Positions 17,186-27,209 of a stretch of 64,000 bases of DNA are shown one piece after another. The stretch lies in NCBI RefSeq assembly GCF_003813775.1, contig NZ_RPDH01000002.1, positions 1,860,001-1,924,000 of the forward strand, read 5' to 3'. Position 1 is the first letter of the stretch. Each line of letters opens with the position of its first letter. This DNA is from Chitinophaga lutea. Lineage in GTDB: Bacteria; Bacteroidota; Bacteroidia; Chitinophagales; Chitinophagaceae. Both the position numbers and the translations under genes were made by a program. The notes beneath the pieces were generated by a model that saw only the letters and a list, made by a program, of their open reading frames with translations, did no database searches and had not been told where the DNA came from.

Positions 17186-17936
17186 ATGATGCGGCGGTAT
17201 ATACAATATTCTCCATGGCGGCTTTCAGCTTCACGACTTCCCCGGCGATGATAATGGCCGGGTTACCCATCCCCGCCGCTTCGGCCCGGGCGGTAATGTC
17301 TGCCGCGGTGCCCGTGACGATTTTTTCCTGCGGGGTGGTACCGTTCTGGATAATGGCCACCGGCACATCTCCCCGGCCTTGGTCGCAGAAAATCTGCATG
17401 ATGGCGCCGAGGCGGCTCATAGCCATCAGTATCACCACGGTGGCGGTGGACCGGGCGGCCAGATGAACATCTTCCGAAATGTCCCCGGAACGGGTGGTGC
17501 CCGTGGTAATCCAGAAACTCTCCGCTATACCGCGGCAGGTCAACGGTATCATCCGGGAAGCCGCTACCGCCAGCGCACTCGATATGCCAGGCACAACGGT
17601 CACTGGAATGCCCGCCTCCCGGGCAGCTTCGATTTCTTCCACGGCGCGGCCGAACACGAAGGGATCCCCTCCCTTCAGCCTCACCACATGCCCATATTGC
17701 CGGGCGCATTCCACGATCAGGGCATTGATTTCCTGCTGGGAAAGCGCGTGGCATCCATACCGTTTGCCTACAAACTGCCGGTACGCATGCGCCGGGGCGT
17801 ATTCCAGCAGCTCCGGGTTGACCAGCGCATCATATAATATGGCGTCTGCGCGCTGGAGCGTACGGATGGCTTTTAAAGTGATCATTTCCGGGTCGCCCGG
17901 CCCAGCTCCTACCAAAGATAATGACGACTGAAGCAT
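17172..17936 (-). CDS. cobA: Uroporphyrinogen-III C-methyltransferase (SUMT)
   Basis: 254 residues. It methylates uroporphyrinogen III twice to precorrin-2, the first step to siroheme, the prosthetic group of NirB next door. Motifs: LVGAGPGDPEMITLKA at the start, VVRLKGGDPFVFGRA, VVPGISSALAVAA and the late NPAIIIAGEVV. It has only the methyltransferase part of CysG; the dehydrogenase/ferrochelatase is not in the window. Divergent from nirB across 178 AT-rich bases. Confidence 0.93.
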   Translation of the reverse strand: MLQSSLSLVGAGPGDPEMITLKAIRTLQRADAILYDALVNPELLEYAPAHAYRQFVGKRYGCHALSQQEINALIVECARQYGHVVRLKGGDPFVFGRAVEEIEAAREAGIPVTVVPGISSALAVAASRMIPLTCRGIAESFWITTGTTRSGDISEDVHLAARSTATVVILMAMSRLGAIMQIFCDQGRGDVPVAIIQNGTTPQEKIVTGTAADITARAEAAGMGNPAIIIAGEVVKLKAAMENIVYTAASYEEK

Positions 17937-18114
17937 AGAATAAATATATTAGATAAATATTTATATATCAAAATTGGTAGAGAACAAGCATAAAATTAAA
18001 ACATTTTGCCGTATTTTTATGACATAGATCATACACCTTATACGATTTTCGATTTGTTTTCGCCTATGATAATAATATATAAATTATCATAATGTAATTA
18101 AAACAATCTCTTTT
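17937..18114. promoter_or_regulatory. cobA/nirB divergent promoter region with Fnr-like palindromes
   Basis: An AT-rich gap unlike its GC-rich surroundings. It has a perfect 9-base inverted repeat TATGATAAT (18065-18073) / ATTATCATA (18083-18091) 24 bases before nirB, and ATGACATAGATCAT (18019-18032), which has the 5-4-5 layout of an Fnr site (consensus TTGAT-N4-ATCAA) with changes at the outer bases. Together with the Fnr-like regulator in the cobA operon these are candidate operators. Confidence 0.5.
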
Positions 18115-20601
18115 ATGAAAATCGTAGTCATCGGAAATGGCATGGTGGGCCATAAATTTTGCGAAAAAATAATCGATAAATCCGGAAGTTCCCCTGTAGA
18201 GCTGGTTGTTTTTGGTGAAGAACCGGTTCAGGCATACGACAGGGTCCATCTCAGCGAGTACTTTTCCGGTAAAACAGCCGATGACCTGAGCCTCGCCTCT
18301 CTCCAATGGTACTGTGAACAAAACATCACCCTGCACCTCGGCGACCCGGTGCAATCCATCGACCGCACCACTAAAACCGTGCATTCGCACCGGGGCATCA
18401 CCGAAAGTTACGACTACCTGGTGCTGGCCACCGGCTCTTCGGCCTTAGTACCACCTATCCCCGGCACCGACAAAAAAGGCGTGTTCCTTTACCGCACCCT
18501 GGAAGACCTGGCCCTTATGACGGCCTACGCCCCCCAGGCCACCTGCGGCGCCGTGATCGGCGGCGGGCTGCTGGGCCTGGAAGCCGCCAAGGCACTCATC
18601 GACCTGGGCATCCCTGAAACACATGTGATCGAATTCGCCCCGCGCCTAATGCCCCGCCAGATCGACGAAAAAGGCTCCGACATCCTTAAAACCCAACTGC
18701 AGCGCCTCGGCCTGCAGATCCATACCTCCAAAAACACGCAGGCCATCCTCGGCAGCGACACCATCACCGGACTCAGCTTCGCAGACGGCAGCTCCATCCA
18801 GGCGGACATGCTCATAATTTCCGCCGGCATTGCGCCCCGCGACGAGCTGGCCAAACAGAGCGGCCTCAAAACAGGGCCCCGCGGCGGCATCATCGTCGAT
18901 GATCACCTGCAGACCAGCGACCCGCACATTTTCGCCATCGGCGAATGCGCCTTGTATAACGGCATGATCTACGGCCTCGTGGCCCCGGGGTATGAAATGG
19001 CGGAAGTGGTGGCCTCCCGGCTTTGCGATACGGCGAAGTCTTTCACCGGCTTCGACATGAGCACCAAACTGAAACTGATCGGCGTGGACGTGGCCAGTTT
19101 CGGCAACCCTTTCATCACACCCGAGGAAGGCGACAGCATCGTGCTGGAAGATTCCATGAAAGGCATTTACAAGCGCATCAATATTTCGAAAGACGGCAAA
19201 CTGTTGCTGGGCGGCATCCTGATCGGCGACGCCAGCGCCTATAACCTGCTGCTGCAGACCTGCAAGAACAAACTGGCGCTGCCCCCGGAACCGGCAGACA
19301 TCCTGCTCGGCGCCCGCGGCGGCCAGCCGGCCAACGTAGAGCTGCCGGACGATGCGGTGATCTGTTCCTGCGAAAACATCTCCAAAGCACTCATCTGCAA
19401 GGCGGTGGAAGACGGCCACGAAACGTTCGACGCCGTTAAAAAATGCACCAGGGCGGCCACCTGCTGCGGCGGCTGCGCCCCCATGGTGAAAGACATCATC
19501 ACCACCACCATGAAGGCCCAGGGCAAGTACATCCGCAACGTGGTATGCGAACACTTCTCCTACTCCCGGCAGGAGCTGCTGGACCTCGTTAAACTGAAGT
19601 CCCTCCGCTCGTTCGATGAAGTACTCGACCATTACGGCCACGGCGACGGCTGCGAAATCTGCAAACCGGTAGTGAGCTCCATTCTCGCCAGCCTCTGGAA
19701 CGAACTGATACTGGCCAAAGGCAACGACACCGCGCAGGACTCCAACGACCGCTACCTCGCCAACATCCAGAAAGGCGGCACCTATTCGGTGGTGCCCCGC
19801 ATCCCCGGCGGTGAAATCACCCCGGAAAAACTGATCGTGATCGGCCAGATCGCCGCGCAATATAACCTCTACACCAAAATCACCGGCGGCCAGCGCATCG
19901 ACCTGTTCGGCGCCCACCTCAGCGACCTGCCGGACATCTGGGAAGCGCTGATCAAAGCCGGTTTCGAAAGCGGCCATGCTTACGGCAAAGCGCTGCGCAC
20001 GGTGAAGAGCTGTGTAGGCTCCACCTGGTGCCGCTTCGGGCTGCACGACAGTGTGAGCTTCGCCATCCGGATCGAAGAAAGGTACCGCGGGCTGCGCGCG
20101 CCGCATAAAATAAAATCCGCCGTATCCGGCTGCATCCGCGAATGCGCCGAAGCACAGTCCAAAGACTTCGGCATCATCGCCACCGAAAAAGGCTGGAACC
20201 TTTATGTGGGCGGCAACGGCGGCTCCAAACCGCAGCATGCCAAACTCCTCGCCGCCGACCTCGACAGTGAAACCTGCATCCGCTACATCGATCGCTTCCT
20301 GATGTTTTACATCAAAACGGCCGACCCGCTCACCCGCACCGCCACCTGGCTCAACAAACTCGAAGGCGGCATGGACTACCTGCGGAACGTGGTGGTAAAC
20401 GACAGCCTCGGTATCGGAGAAGAACTGGAAAAAGAAATGCAGCTGCTGGTGGACAATTACAAGTGCGAATGGCGCGAAGTGGTGGAAAGCCCGGAGTTAC
20501 GCAAACGCTTCTCCCACTTCGTGAACGCGCCGGAAGAAAAAGACCCGACCGTCAAATTCGAAAGCATGCGCGCCCAGAAAAGGGCCGCAGAGTGGAAATA
20601 A
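18115..20601 (+). CDS. nirB: Assimilatory nitrite reductase large subunit
   Basis: 828 residues; reduces nitrite to ammonium with NAD(P)H. Order: FAD/NAD(P)H module (VVIGNGMVGHKF at the start, AVIGGGLLGLEAAKALIDLG at about 140, HIFAIGECALYNG), BFD-like [2Fe-2S] region (VICSCENIS ... CTRAATCCGGCAP, about 415-465) and the siroheme/4Fe-4S reductase with CVGSTWC and GCIRECAEAQ at about 640-690, the two cysteine pairs needed. Length is typical. It leads a plus-strand operon through narK and the nitrate reductase. Confidence 0.97.
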   Translation: MKIVVIGNGMVGHKFCEKIIDKSGSSPVELVVFGEEPVQAYDRVHLSEYFSGKTADDLSLASLQWYCEQNITLHLGDPVQSIDRTTKTVHSHRGITESYDYLVLATGSSALVPPIPGTDKKGVFLYRTLEDLALMTAYAPQATCGAVIGGGLLGLEAAKALIDLGIPETHVIEFAPRLMPRQIDEKGSDILKTQLQRLGLQIHTSKNTQAILGSDTITGLSFADGSSIQADMLIISAGIAPRDELAKQSGLKTGPRGGIIVDDHLQTSDPHIFAIGECALYNGMIYGLVAPGYEMAEVVASRLCDTAKSFTGFDMSTKLKLIGVDVASFGNPFITPEEGDSIVLEDSMKGIYKRINISKDGKLLLGGILIGDASAYNLLLQTCKNKLALPPEPADILLGARGGQPANVELPDDAVICSCENISKALICKAVEDGHETFDAVKKCTRAATCCGGCAPMVKDIITTTMKAQGKYIRNVVCEHFSYSRQELLDLVKLKSLRSFDEVLDHYGHGDGCEICKPVVSSILASLWNELILAKGNDTAQDSNDRYLANIQKGGTYSVVPRIPGGEITPEKLIVIGQIAAQYNLYTKITGGQRIDLFGAHLSDLPDIWEALIKAGFESGHAYGKALRTVKSCVGSTWCRFGLHDSVSFAIRIEERYRGLRAPHKIKSAVSGCIRECAEAQSKDFGIIATEKGWNLYVGGNGGSKPQHAKLLAADLDSETCIRYIDRFLMFYIKTADPLTRTATWLNKLEGGMDYLRNVVVNDSLGIGEELEKEMQLLVDNYKCEWREVVESPELRKRFSHFVNAPEEKDPTVKFESMRAQKRAAEWK

Positions 20602-20628
20602 ATATTCGTGATCTAAATCCAGTCATTT

Positions 20629-20991
20629 ATGTCAACCATCAGCACAACAGACACCACCTGGTTTTTTGCCTGCAAAACAACCGACGTGCCACCCAACGGC
20701 GGCGTGTGCGTGAAGTACAAAGACGAACAGATTGCCCTGTTTTACTTTACCCGTACCGACAAATGGTACGCGTCCCAGAACCTTTGTCCGCACCGCCGCC
20801 AGATGGCCCTCAGCCGCGGCCTCACCGGCACGCAGCAGGGTGAGCCCAAAGTGGCCTGTCCCTTTCATAAAAAGACTTTTTCGCTGGAAGACGGCAGGTG
20901 CCTGAACGACGAGCACGAATGTGCCATCACGACTTACCCGGTACGACTGGAAGACGACCGTATATACATTGGTGTTAGTAACACGTATTAA
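20629..20991 (+). CDS. nirD: Nitrite reductase small subunit, Rieske-type
   Basis: 120 residues, a Rieske-fold partner of NirB. The cluster-binding pair is complete: LCPHRRQMAL and VACPFHKKTF, giving CxH and CxxH. It lies 27 bases after nirB. In many NirD proteins these ligands are lost; here they are kept, so this one may carry a real [2Fe-2S] cluster. Confidence 0.92.
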   Translation: MSTISTTDTTWFFACKTTDVPPNGGVCVKYKDEQIALFYFTRTDKWYASQNLCPHRRQMALSRGLTGTQQGEPKVACPFHKKTFSLEDGRCLNDEHECAITTYPVRLEDDRIYIGVSNTY

Positions 20992-21073
20992 AAAGCGAAA
21001 CCCGGCAGTTGGCAGACTGGCCGGGCTTCTGGATTTTAATATGATTGGCTCATTTAAAATTTACCAAAAATAC

Positions 21074-22342
21074 ATGAAAAAACGGTTCCTTTCCGGGGCG
21101 TCCGCCATTTTCTTCAGCTCCTTTTGCTGGCAGGATGCCATGGCCCAGTTTTCACTCTCCGCACAGCTTCGTACCCGCACAGAGCTCCGCGACGGACAAG
21201 GCGCCCCGCTCCCCGCCGGCGCCAAACCTGCGGTATTCACTTCCCAACGCAGCAGGCTGACCGCCGGTTACGCGATGCCCGGCCTTAAGCTCGGGCTTAC
21301 CGTACAGGACGTGCGCGTATGGGGACAGGACGCCTCTACCATCAACCGCGTCACAACGGCCGACAACAATGGTTTTATGCTGCATGAAGCCTGGGCGGAA
21401 ATCGACATCGTCGACAGCCTTCAGCTGAAGGTCGGCCGCCAGGAACTGGTGTATGACGACAGCCGGCTGCTCGGCAATCTCGACTGGCTGCAACAGGGCC
21501 GGCGGCACGATGCGGCCCTGCTCAAATTCAGGCACACCGGCTGGGTGCTGCACCTGGGCGGCGCTTTCAACCAGAATAAAGAGAACAGCTCTGGTACGGT
21601 ATACAGTCCCGTAACCGGCTATCCCGCCAATACCAACGGCAGCCAGCAATACAAAAGCCTCGAGTTTTTATATGTGCAGAAGAAAAGCCTGTCTTTTCTT
21701 TTTCTTGCCGACCAATTCTCCAAATACACCACCGACAGCACGAACGTAAAAAAATGGCAGTCATCGGCCTACAACCGCATGACCACCGGCCTTTTTTACT
21801 CGTGGAAAAAACGGATCACGCTGGCAGCGTATTACCAGTTCGGACATACGCCGGCCGGGGAAAACCTCAGCGCTGCGCTGCTGTCTGCCGCCTATCTCCA
21901 TCCCTTCGGAACGCGTTTCACCGCGGAGGCCGGCATCGACTACACCACCGGCGGGAAAGCTGTCAGCGCCTTTGATCCCCTGTACGGCACGCCGCACAAG
22001 TTCTGGGGCGCCATGGATTATTTTTATGTCGCCAGCGGCTTCGGCAACAAAGGCCTGCAGGATTATTACCTCAAAGGCAAATACAAACCTTCCGCGAAAT
22101 GGAGCGTGGGCCTGGATGTGCACCAATTCTTCAGCGCGGCTTCCTATAACTTCGGCACGGAGGCCGATCTCACGGCCAGCGTGCAGCTGCACAAGTTCGT
22201 GGGCCTCGAAGGCGGTTACAGCCACTTCATGAGCACCGACTACCTCACTTCACCCGGTGTAAAAAATGTGGCCAACGCCCGCAGCAACAGCAACTGGGCG
22301 TACCTCTCCCTCAACATCAAACCGGAATTATTCTCCAAGTAA
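21074..22342 (+). CDS. Outer-membrane porin, alginate-export-like
   Basis: 422 residues from ATG 21074, which starts a signal peptide ending at DAMAQ; the frame is open back to 20921 but that part lies over nirD and the spacer. The rest is a beta-barrel with alternating strands, and LQLKVGRQELVYDDSRLLGNLDW is typical of the alginate export domain family. Placed between nirD and narK it probably lets nitrate or nitrite through the outer membrane. A hairpin (CCCGGC/GCCGGG, about 21002-21028) in the spacer may tune expression. Confidence 0.8.
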   Translation: MKKRFLSGASAIFFSSFCWQDAMAQFSLSAQLRTRTELRDGQGAPLPAGAKPAVFTSQRSRLTAGYAMPGLKLGLTVQDVRVWGQDASTINRVTTADNNGFMLHEAWAEIDIVDSLQLKVGRQELVYDDSRLLGNLDWLQQGRRHDAALLKFRHTGWVLHLGGAFNQNKENSSGTVYSPVTGYPANTNGSQQYKSLEFLYVQKKSLSFLFLADQFSKYTTDSTNVKKWQSSAYNRMTTGLFYSWKKRITLAAYYQFGHTPAGENLSAALLSAAYLHPFGTRFTAEAGIDYTTGGKAVSAFDPLYGTPHKFWGAMDYFYVASGFGNKGLQDYYLKGKYKPSAKWSVGLDVHQFFSAASYNFGTEADLTASVQLHKFVGLEGGYSHFMSTDYLTSPGVKNVANARSNSNWAYLSLNIKPELFSK

Positions 22343-22353
22343 AACACTGCAAC

Positions 22354-23664
22354 ATGACCTTTCAAAATAAACCGCTCGAAAAAATTGCGCTCTTCAGTCT
22401 GAAAACCATCCAGATGCGCAGTTTCCATATCACCTGGCTGATGTTCTTCGTATGTTTCTTCGGCTGGTTCGGCCTCGCGCCGCTGATGCCTACCATCCGG
22501 GAAGATCTCGGCCTCACCAAATCGCAGGTCGGCAATATTATCATCGTGTCCGTTTCCGGGACTATCATCGCCCGCCTGATTATCGGCCGGCTCTGCGATA
22601 CCTGGGGGCCGCGCAAAACCGCGGTACGGCTGCTGCTGTTCGGTTCCATCCCCGTATTCCTTGTGGGGCTCGCCAATGACTATGTGTCTTTCCTGATGTT
22701 CCGTTTGGCCATCAGCGTGATCGGCGCATCTTTCGTGATCACGCAGTTCCATACCTCCATGATGTTCGCTCCGCGTATCAAAGGCACTGCCAACGCGGTG
22801 GCCGGCGGCTGGGGCAACCTCGGCGGCGGTGTCACGAACATGGTGATGCCATTGATCTTCGCGGCGATCGTGGGATTCGGGTACACCAATCACCAGGCCT
22901 GGCGCTTCGCGATGATCGTACCGGGCTGTATGATGCTGGCCGTGGCCTACCTCTATGCGAAATACACCAAAGACACGCCGGACGGCAACTACGACGAGAT
23001 CGGCCGCAATACCGTGAAAACAAAAACCGACTGGACGGTACTGGCCGACTGGCGCATCTGGGCATTAACGCTTGCTTACGCCATGTGCTTCGGGATGGAA
23101 ATCACTTTCGACAACGTAGCGTCGCTGCACTTCGTGGACACTTTCCATCTTTCGCAGGCCAGCGCCGGTTTCTGGGCCGGGATATTCGGGCTGATGAACG
23201 TCTTCGCCCGCGCCCTCGGCGGTTTCGTGTCGGACAGGGTGGGTGAAAAACAGGGTATGAAAGGCAAAGGCACCCTGCTGGCTTTTGTGCTGCTGGCGGA
23301 AGGCGGCGGTCTGTTGCTTTTTGCAGAAGCGGCCTCCCTCACCCTCGCCATCATCGCGATGCTGGGTTTCGCCCTGTTCCTGAAAATGGCCAACGGCGCC
23401 ACCTACGGCATTGTGCCGTTTGTGAATGAAAAGAACGTGGGGCTCGTGAGCGGCATCGTAGGCGCCGGCGGCAACCTGGGCGGTATGCTCTTCGGCTTCC
23501 TGTTCAAATCGGAATCCATCAGCTACGAGCAGGCCTTCAGCTACATCGGCTACGCGGTAATTGCGACCGGTATAATTGTGCTGCTGACGCGCTTCGGCAA
23601 ACAGCCGGCCACCGCCGGCGCCGCCGCTCAGCCGCAACCCGTATTGGTGACTGAAAAACATTAA
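22354..23664 (+). CDS. narK: Nitrate/nitrite MFS transporter
   Basis: 436 residues with about twelve membrane helices; imports nitrate and may export nitrite. The two nitrate signatures are present: AGGWGNLGGGVTNMVMP at about 150 and GIVGAGGNLGGMLFGF at about 370. MFS loop RLCDTWGPRKT follows helix 2. Eleven bases after the porin and 5 before the nitrate reductase, so clearly one operon. Confidence 0.95.
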   Translation: MTFQNKPLEKIALFSLKTIQMRSFHITWLMFFVCFFGWFGLAPLMPTIREDLGLTKSQVGNIIIVSVSGTIIARLIIGRLCDTWGPRKTAVRLLLFGSIPVFLVGLANDYVSFLMFRLAISVIGASFVITQFHTSMMFAPRIKGTANAVAGGWGNLGGGVTNMVMPLIFAAIVGFGYTNHQAWRFAMIVPGCMMLAVAYLYAKYTKDTPDGNYDEIGRNTVKTKTDWTVLADWRIWALTLAYAMCFGMEITFDNVASLHFVDTFHLSQASAGFWAGIFGLMNVFARALGGFVSDRVGEKQGMKGKGTLLAFVLLAEGGGLLLFAEAASLTLAIIAMLGFALFLKMANGATYGIVPFVNEKNVGLVSGIVGAGGNLGGMLFGFLFKSESISYEQAFSYIGYAVIATGIIVLLTRFGKQPATAGAAAQPQPVLVTEKH

Positions 23665-23669
23665 ACAGC

Positions 23670-26600
23670 ATGCAGGATTCATTCAAAACAACCTGTTGTT
23701 ACTGCGGTGTCGGCTGCGGCATCGTAGTACACCGGGACAGACTGGGAAAATTAACGGTAGAGGGAGATAAAGACCATCCGGTGAACAGGGGCATGTTATG
23801 CTCCAAAGGAATGAACCTGCATTACACCGTAATGGATACTTCCGACCGGTTGCTGCACCCTGAAATGCGGTACAACCGGAACCTTCCGCGGCAAAGGGTT
23901 TCGTGGGACCAGGCGCTTGGCAGAACGGCCGCCGTGTTCAGCCAGATCATCCGGCGCTACGGGCCCGAATCCGTGGCGTTCTATGCATCCGGTCAGTGCC
24001 TGACGGAAGAATATTACGTAGTGAATAAACTGATCAAGGGATTCATCGGCAGCAACAATATCGACACCAACTCCAGGCTTTGTATGAGCAGTGCGGTGGC
24101 CGCGTATAAAATGGCTTTGGGGGAAGATGCGGTGCCCGGTAGTTATGACGACATCGAACATACCGATTGCATTTTTGTTGCCGGCGCCAATCCGGCCTGG
24201 TGCCATCCCATTTTGTGGCGCCGGGTAGAAGCCGCACGTGCCGCCAACCCACGGCTCAAAATCATCGTGAGCGACCCGCGCGTTACACAAAGCTGCGCCA
24301 TGGCCGACGTACACCTGCAGCTCAATCCCGGTACAGACATCGTGCTGCACCACGCCCTCGGAAGGATACTGATCGAAAAAGGAAAAACGGATCCTGCTTT
24401 TATCCACCAGCACACCGAAGGTTTTGAAGCGTACCGCGAAGCCGTGATGCAGCGCAGCATTGAAGAGGCCGCGCTCATCTGCGGCATCGACGCCGCCGAT
24501 ATCTATGCGGCGGCCGGCCACATCGCAGGCGCCAAAGGATTTATGACGATGTGGACGATGGGCCTGAACCAGAGCGCCGTTGGCGTGCGGAAAAACCTCA
24601 GTCTCATCAACCTTCACCTCATCACCGGCCACATCGGCAAACCGGGCAGCGGGCCGTTTTCGCTCACCGGCCAGCCCAATGCGATGGGCGGCCGCGAAGT
24701 GGGCGGCCTGGCCAACCTGCTCCCCGCCCACCGGGTACTCGACAACCCGGAGCATCGCCGCGAAGTGGCGGCCTTCTGGGGCGGTGGAGAGCTCTCGCCC
24801 AAACCCGGCCTCACCGCCACACAAATGTTCGAGGCCATGCATAGCGGACAACTGAAAGCTATCTGGATCATGTGCTCCAACCCCCTGGTGAGCCTGCCCG
24901 ATGCGCGGTTCATGGAAGCCGCGCTGCAAAAGGCCATGTTCGTGGTGGTGCAGGAAATTTCCAACAAGCCGGAAACATTGCGGTATGCGGACGTTGTGCT
25001 TCCCGCGGCGGCCTGGGCGGAAAAAGAAGGTACGATGACCAACGCGGAGCGCCGCATCAGTTACCTCACCAAAATCACCGACGCACCGGGAGAAGCGCTG
25101 CCCGATTCGGAGATCATCTGCCGGTTTGCACAGAAAATGGGCTATCATGGGTTCGATTACCCGCATGTGTCGGCCATATACGAAGAACATTGCCGGCTTA
25201 CCGCAGGCACCAACATCGATATCACCGGCCTGAACTACAACGTGCTGCGCGAACAGCGGAGCGTACAATGGCCTTACCCGGCAGGCGCAACGGGCCATGG
25301 CACTCCTCGTCTCTTCACCGATCACCAGTTTTATACCGCGCATCAGAAAGCGGTGATACACAGCTTCGGTGATGAGAACACCTCCGCGCCACCCGACCGC
25401 GACTACCCGCTGATACTCACTACCGGCCGCATCCGCGACCAGTGGCACACCATGAGCAAAACGGGCAAAGTCAGCAAACTGAAACAGCATATCGACGCCG
25501 CGTTCCTCGAAATCCACCCGGACGATGCGCGTACACGCAACATCCGGCAAAACGACATGGTGGAAGTGACCAGCGGCAACGGCATGGTAAGAGTAAAAGC
25601 CCTGCTCTCCACCACCATCAAAAAGGGTGTGGTGTTCCTGCCCATGCACTGGGGAAAAATACTGAACAATGATTTACATCGCGCCAACAACCTGACCAAC
25701 AACCTCGTGGATCCGGTATCCAAGCAGCCGGACCTGAAATTCACCGCCGTAGCAGTTGCACGTTATGAAAAACCGGTACAGAAAATCGTCGTGATCGGCG
25801 CGGGCGCAGGGGCGTATGGATTTGTAAAATCGTACCGCCAGCTGAACCAGCGAGACGAAATCACCGTATTCAGCAAGGAAGATTTGCCTTTTTACAACCG
25901 CGTTATGCTTCCCGACTATATCAGCGGCGCCCGTCAGTGGGCGCAGCTGATAAAAATGTCGGAAGCGGAAGAACGGAACTTCGACATCACGCTGCACCGC
26001 GGCCTGAGCATCGAAAAAATCGACCGCGAAAACAAAGTACTGACGGACAGCAAAGGCATTACGCATACCTACGATGTGCTGATACTGGCCACCGGCAGCC
26101 GCGCCGCCACCCTTCGCGACACGCCGCCCTTAACCGGCATCTTCACCATGCGCAGCCGGATGGACGCGGATGCCTTTCTCCGGCACATCGACCCCGCCGG
26201 CGGAAAAATCGTCATCGCCGGCGGCGGCCTGCTGGGCATTGAGCTCGCCGCTTCCCTCCGCGAAATGAACATGGAGGTGGCGGTGATACAACGTACTTCC
26301 CGCCTCATGGACCGGCAGCTGGACGCACTGGGCGCCCAGTTGTTATACGAAGAACTCAAGGACCGGGGCATCGACATTTATTTTACGGACGAAATAGAAC
26401 AGTTCGCCGGCACCCGGAAAGTAGAAGGCGTACGCCTCAAAAGCGGCCGCAGCATTGCCTGCCAGGCCGTGGTGATCTCAATCGGCACCGTACCGAACAT
26501 TGAACTGGCGCAGGCCGCACAACTGGAGTGCAACCGCGGCGTGGTGGTGAATGAATACCTCCAAACCAGCGACCCGGGCATTTACGCCATCGGCGAAATC

Positions 26601-27209
26601 GCATCCTGCAACAACATCCTCTACGGCATCACCGCCGCGGCGGAACAGCAGGCCGGCGTGGTGGCGCGGCACCTCGGCGGCGACATTTCCGGGTACTACG
26701 AAGGTTCGCTCTTCATGAACATCCTTAAAATGCAGGGCATGGAGCTTTGTTCCATGGGCATGGTGGAAACCCCGCCGGACCAGGCTTACGAGGAAGTAGT
26801 GTTCATCGACAAGAGCCACCGGTATTATAAAAAATGTATCATACACCAGGACAGGCTGGTGGGTGCGATTCTCATCGGCGACAAGTCGGAGTTCCAGGAA
26901 TTCTGCGATCTCATCCGCCAGAAAACGGAACTGTCGGAAAAGCGTCTTCAGCTGCTCCGCTCCGGGCGGAAAGGCGCGGCGCTCATGGGAAAACTCGTTT
27001 GTTCCTGCGGGAACGTGGGAGAAGGGAATATCCAGGAAAAAATACGCGAAGGGCACACCGAGCTGGAATCGCTTTGCCGCGCTTCCGGCGCGGGCCTGGG
27101 CTGCGGCAGTTGCAGGCCGGAGGTACAAAACCTGCTGGGCGCCTGCAAACCGAAAATCAAAACTCAATTGCAAACACATGGCCAGGCAGTCACAACTCAT
27201 CCGCATTAA
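23670..27209 (+). CDS. Assimilatory nitrate reductase fused to FAD/NAD(P)H and BFD modules
   Basis: 1179 residues in three parts. Residues 1-680: molybdopterin nitrate reductase with an N-terminal 4Fe-4S site (CCYCGVGCG ... MLCSKG), Mo-ligand Cys in SRLCMSS near 137, and the C-terminal dinucleotide-binding domain (TTGRIRDQWHTM). From about 705: a NasB/NirB-like flavoprotein (VVIGAGAGAYGF, IVIAGGGLLGIELAASL, GIYAIGEIASC). From about 1110: a BFD-like [2Fe-2S] unit (VCSCGNVG ... GLGCGSCRPEV). One chain could thus take electrons from NAD(P)H to nitrate. Gene ends inside the start of the next gene, 32-base overlap. Confidence 0.93.
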   Translation: MQDSFKTTCCYCGVGCGIVVHRDRLGKLTVEGDKDHPVNRGMLCSKGMNLHYTVMDTSDRLLHPEMRYNRNLPRQRVSWDQALGRTAAVFSQIIRRYGPESVAFYASGQCLTEEYYVVNKLIKGFIGSNNIDTNSRLCMSSAVAAYKMALGEDAVPGSYDDIEHTDCIFVAGANPAWCHPILWRRVEAARAANPRLKIIVSDPRVTQSCAMADVHLQLNPGTDIVLHHALGRILIEKGKTDPAFIHQHTEGFEAYREAVMQRSIEEAALICGIDAADIYAAAGHIAGAKGFMTMWTMGLNQSAVGVRKNLSLINLHLITGHIGKPGSGPFSLTGQPNAMGGREVGGLANLLPAHRVLDNPEHRREVAAFWGGGELSPKPGLTATQMFEAMHSGQLKAIWIMCSNPLVSLPDARFMEAALQKAMFVVVQEISNKPETLRYADVVLPAAAWAEKEGTMTNAERRISYLTKITDAPGEALPDSEIICRFAQKMGYHGFDYPHVSAIYEEHCRLTAGTNIDITGLNYNVLREQRSVQWPYPAGATGHGTPRLFTDHQFYTAHQKAVIHSFGDENTSAPPDRDYPLILTTGRIRDQWHTMSKTGKVSKLKQHIDAAFLEIHPDDARTRNIRQNDMVEVTSGNGMVRVKALLSTTIKKGVVFLPMHWGKILNNDLHRANNLTNNLVDPVSKQPDLKFTAVAVARYEKPVQKIVVIGAGAGAYGFVKSYRQLNQRDEITVFSKEDLPFYNRVMLPDYISGARQWAQLIKMSEAEERNFDITLHRGLSIEKIDRENKVLTDSKGITHTYDVLILATGSRAATLRDTPPLTGIFTMRSRMDADAFLRHIDPAGGKIVIAGGGLLGIELAASLREMNMEVAVIQRTSRLMDRQLDALGAQLLYEELKDRGIDIYFTDEIEQFAGTRKVEGVRLKSGRSIACQAVVISIGTVPNIELAQAAQLECNRGVVVNEYLQTSDPGIYAIGEIASCNNILYGITAAAEQQAGVVARHLGGDISGYYEGSLFMNILKMQGMELCSMGMVETPPDQAYEEVVFIDKSHRYYKKCIIHQDRLVGAILIGDKSEFQEFCDLIRQKTELSEKRLQLLRSGRKGAALMGKLVCSCGNVGEGNIQEKIREGHTELESLCRASGAGLGCGSCRPEVQNLLGACKPKIKTQLQTHGQAVTTHPH

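Noticed and set aside
18646..20238. 530-codon minus-strand frame opposite nirB
   Set aside because: Composition is antisense-like and the sense gene has full siroheme and FAD motifs.
23796..25649. 617-codon open frame on the minus strand opposite the nitrate reductase
   Set aside because: High-GC coding on the plus strand creates long antisense frames; the peptide is His/Arg/Gly-rich and shows no domain, while the sense strand is a clear nitrate reductase.
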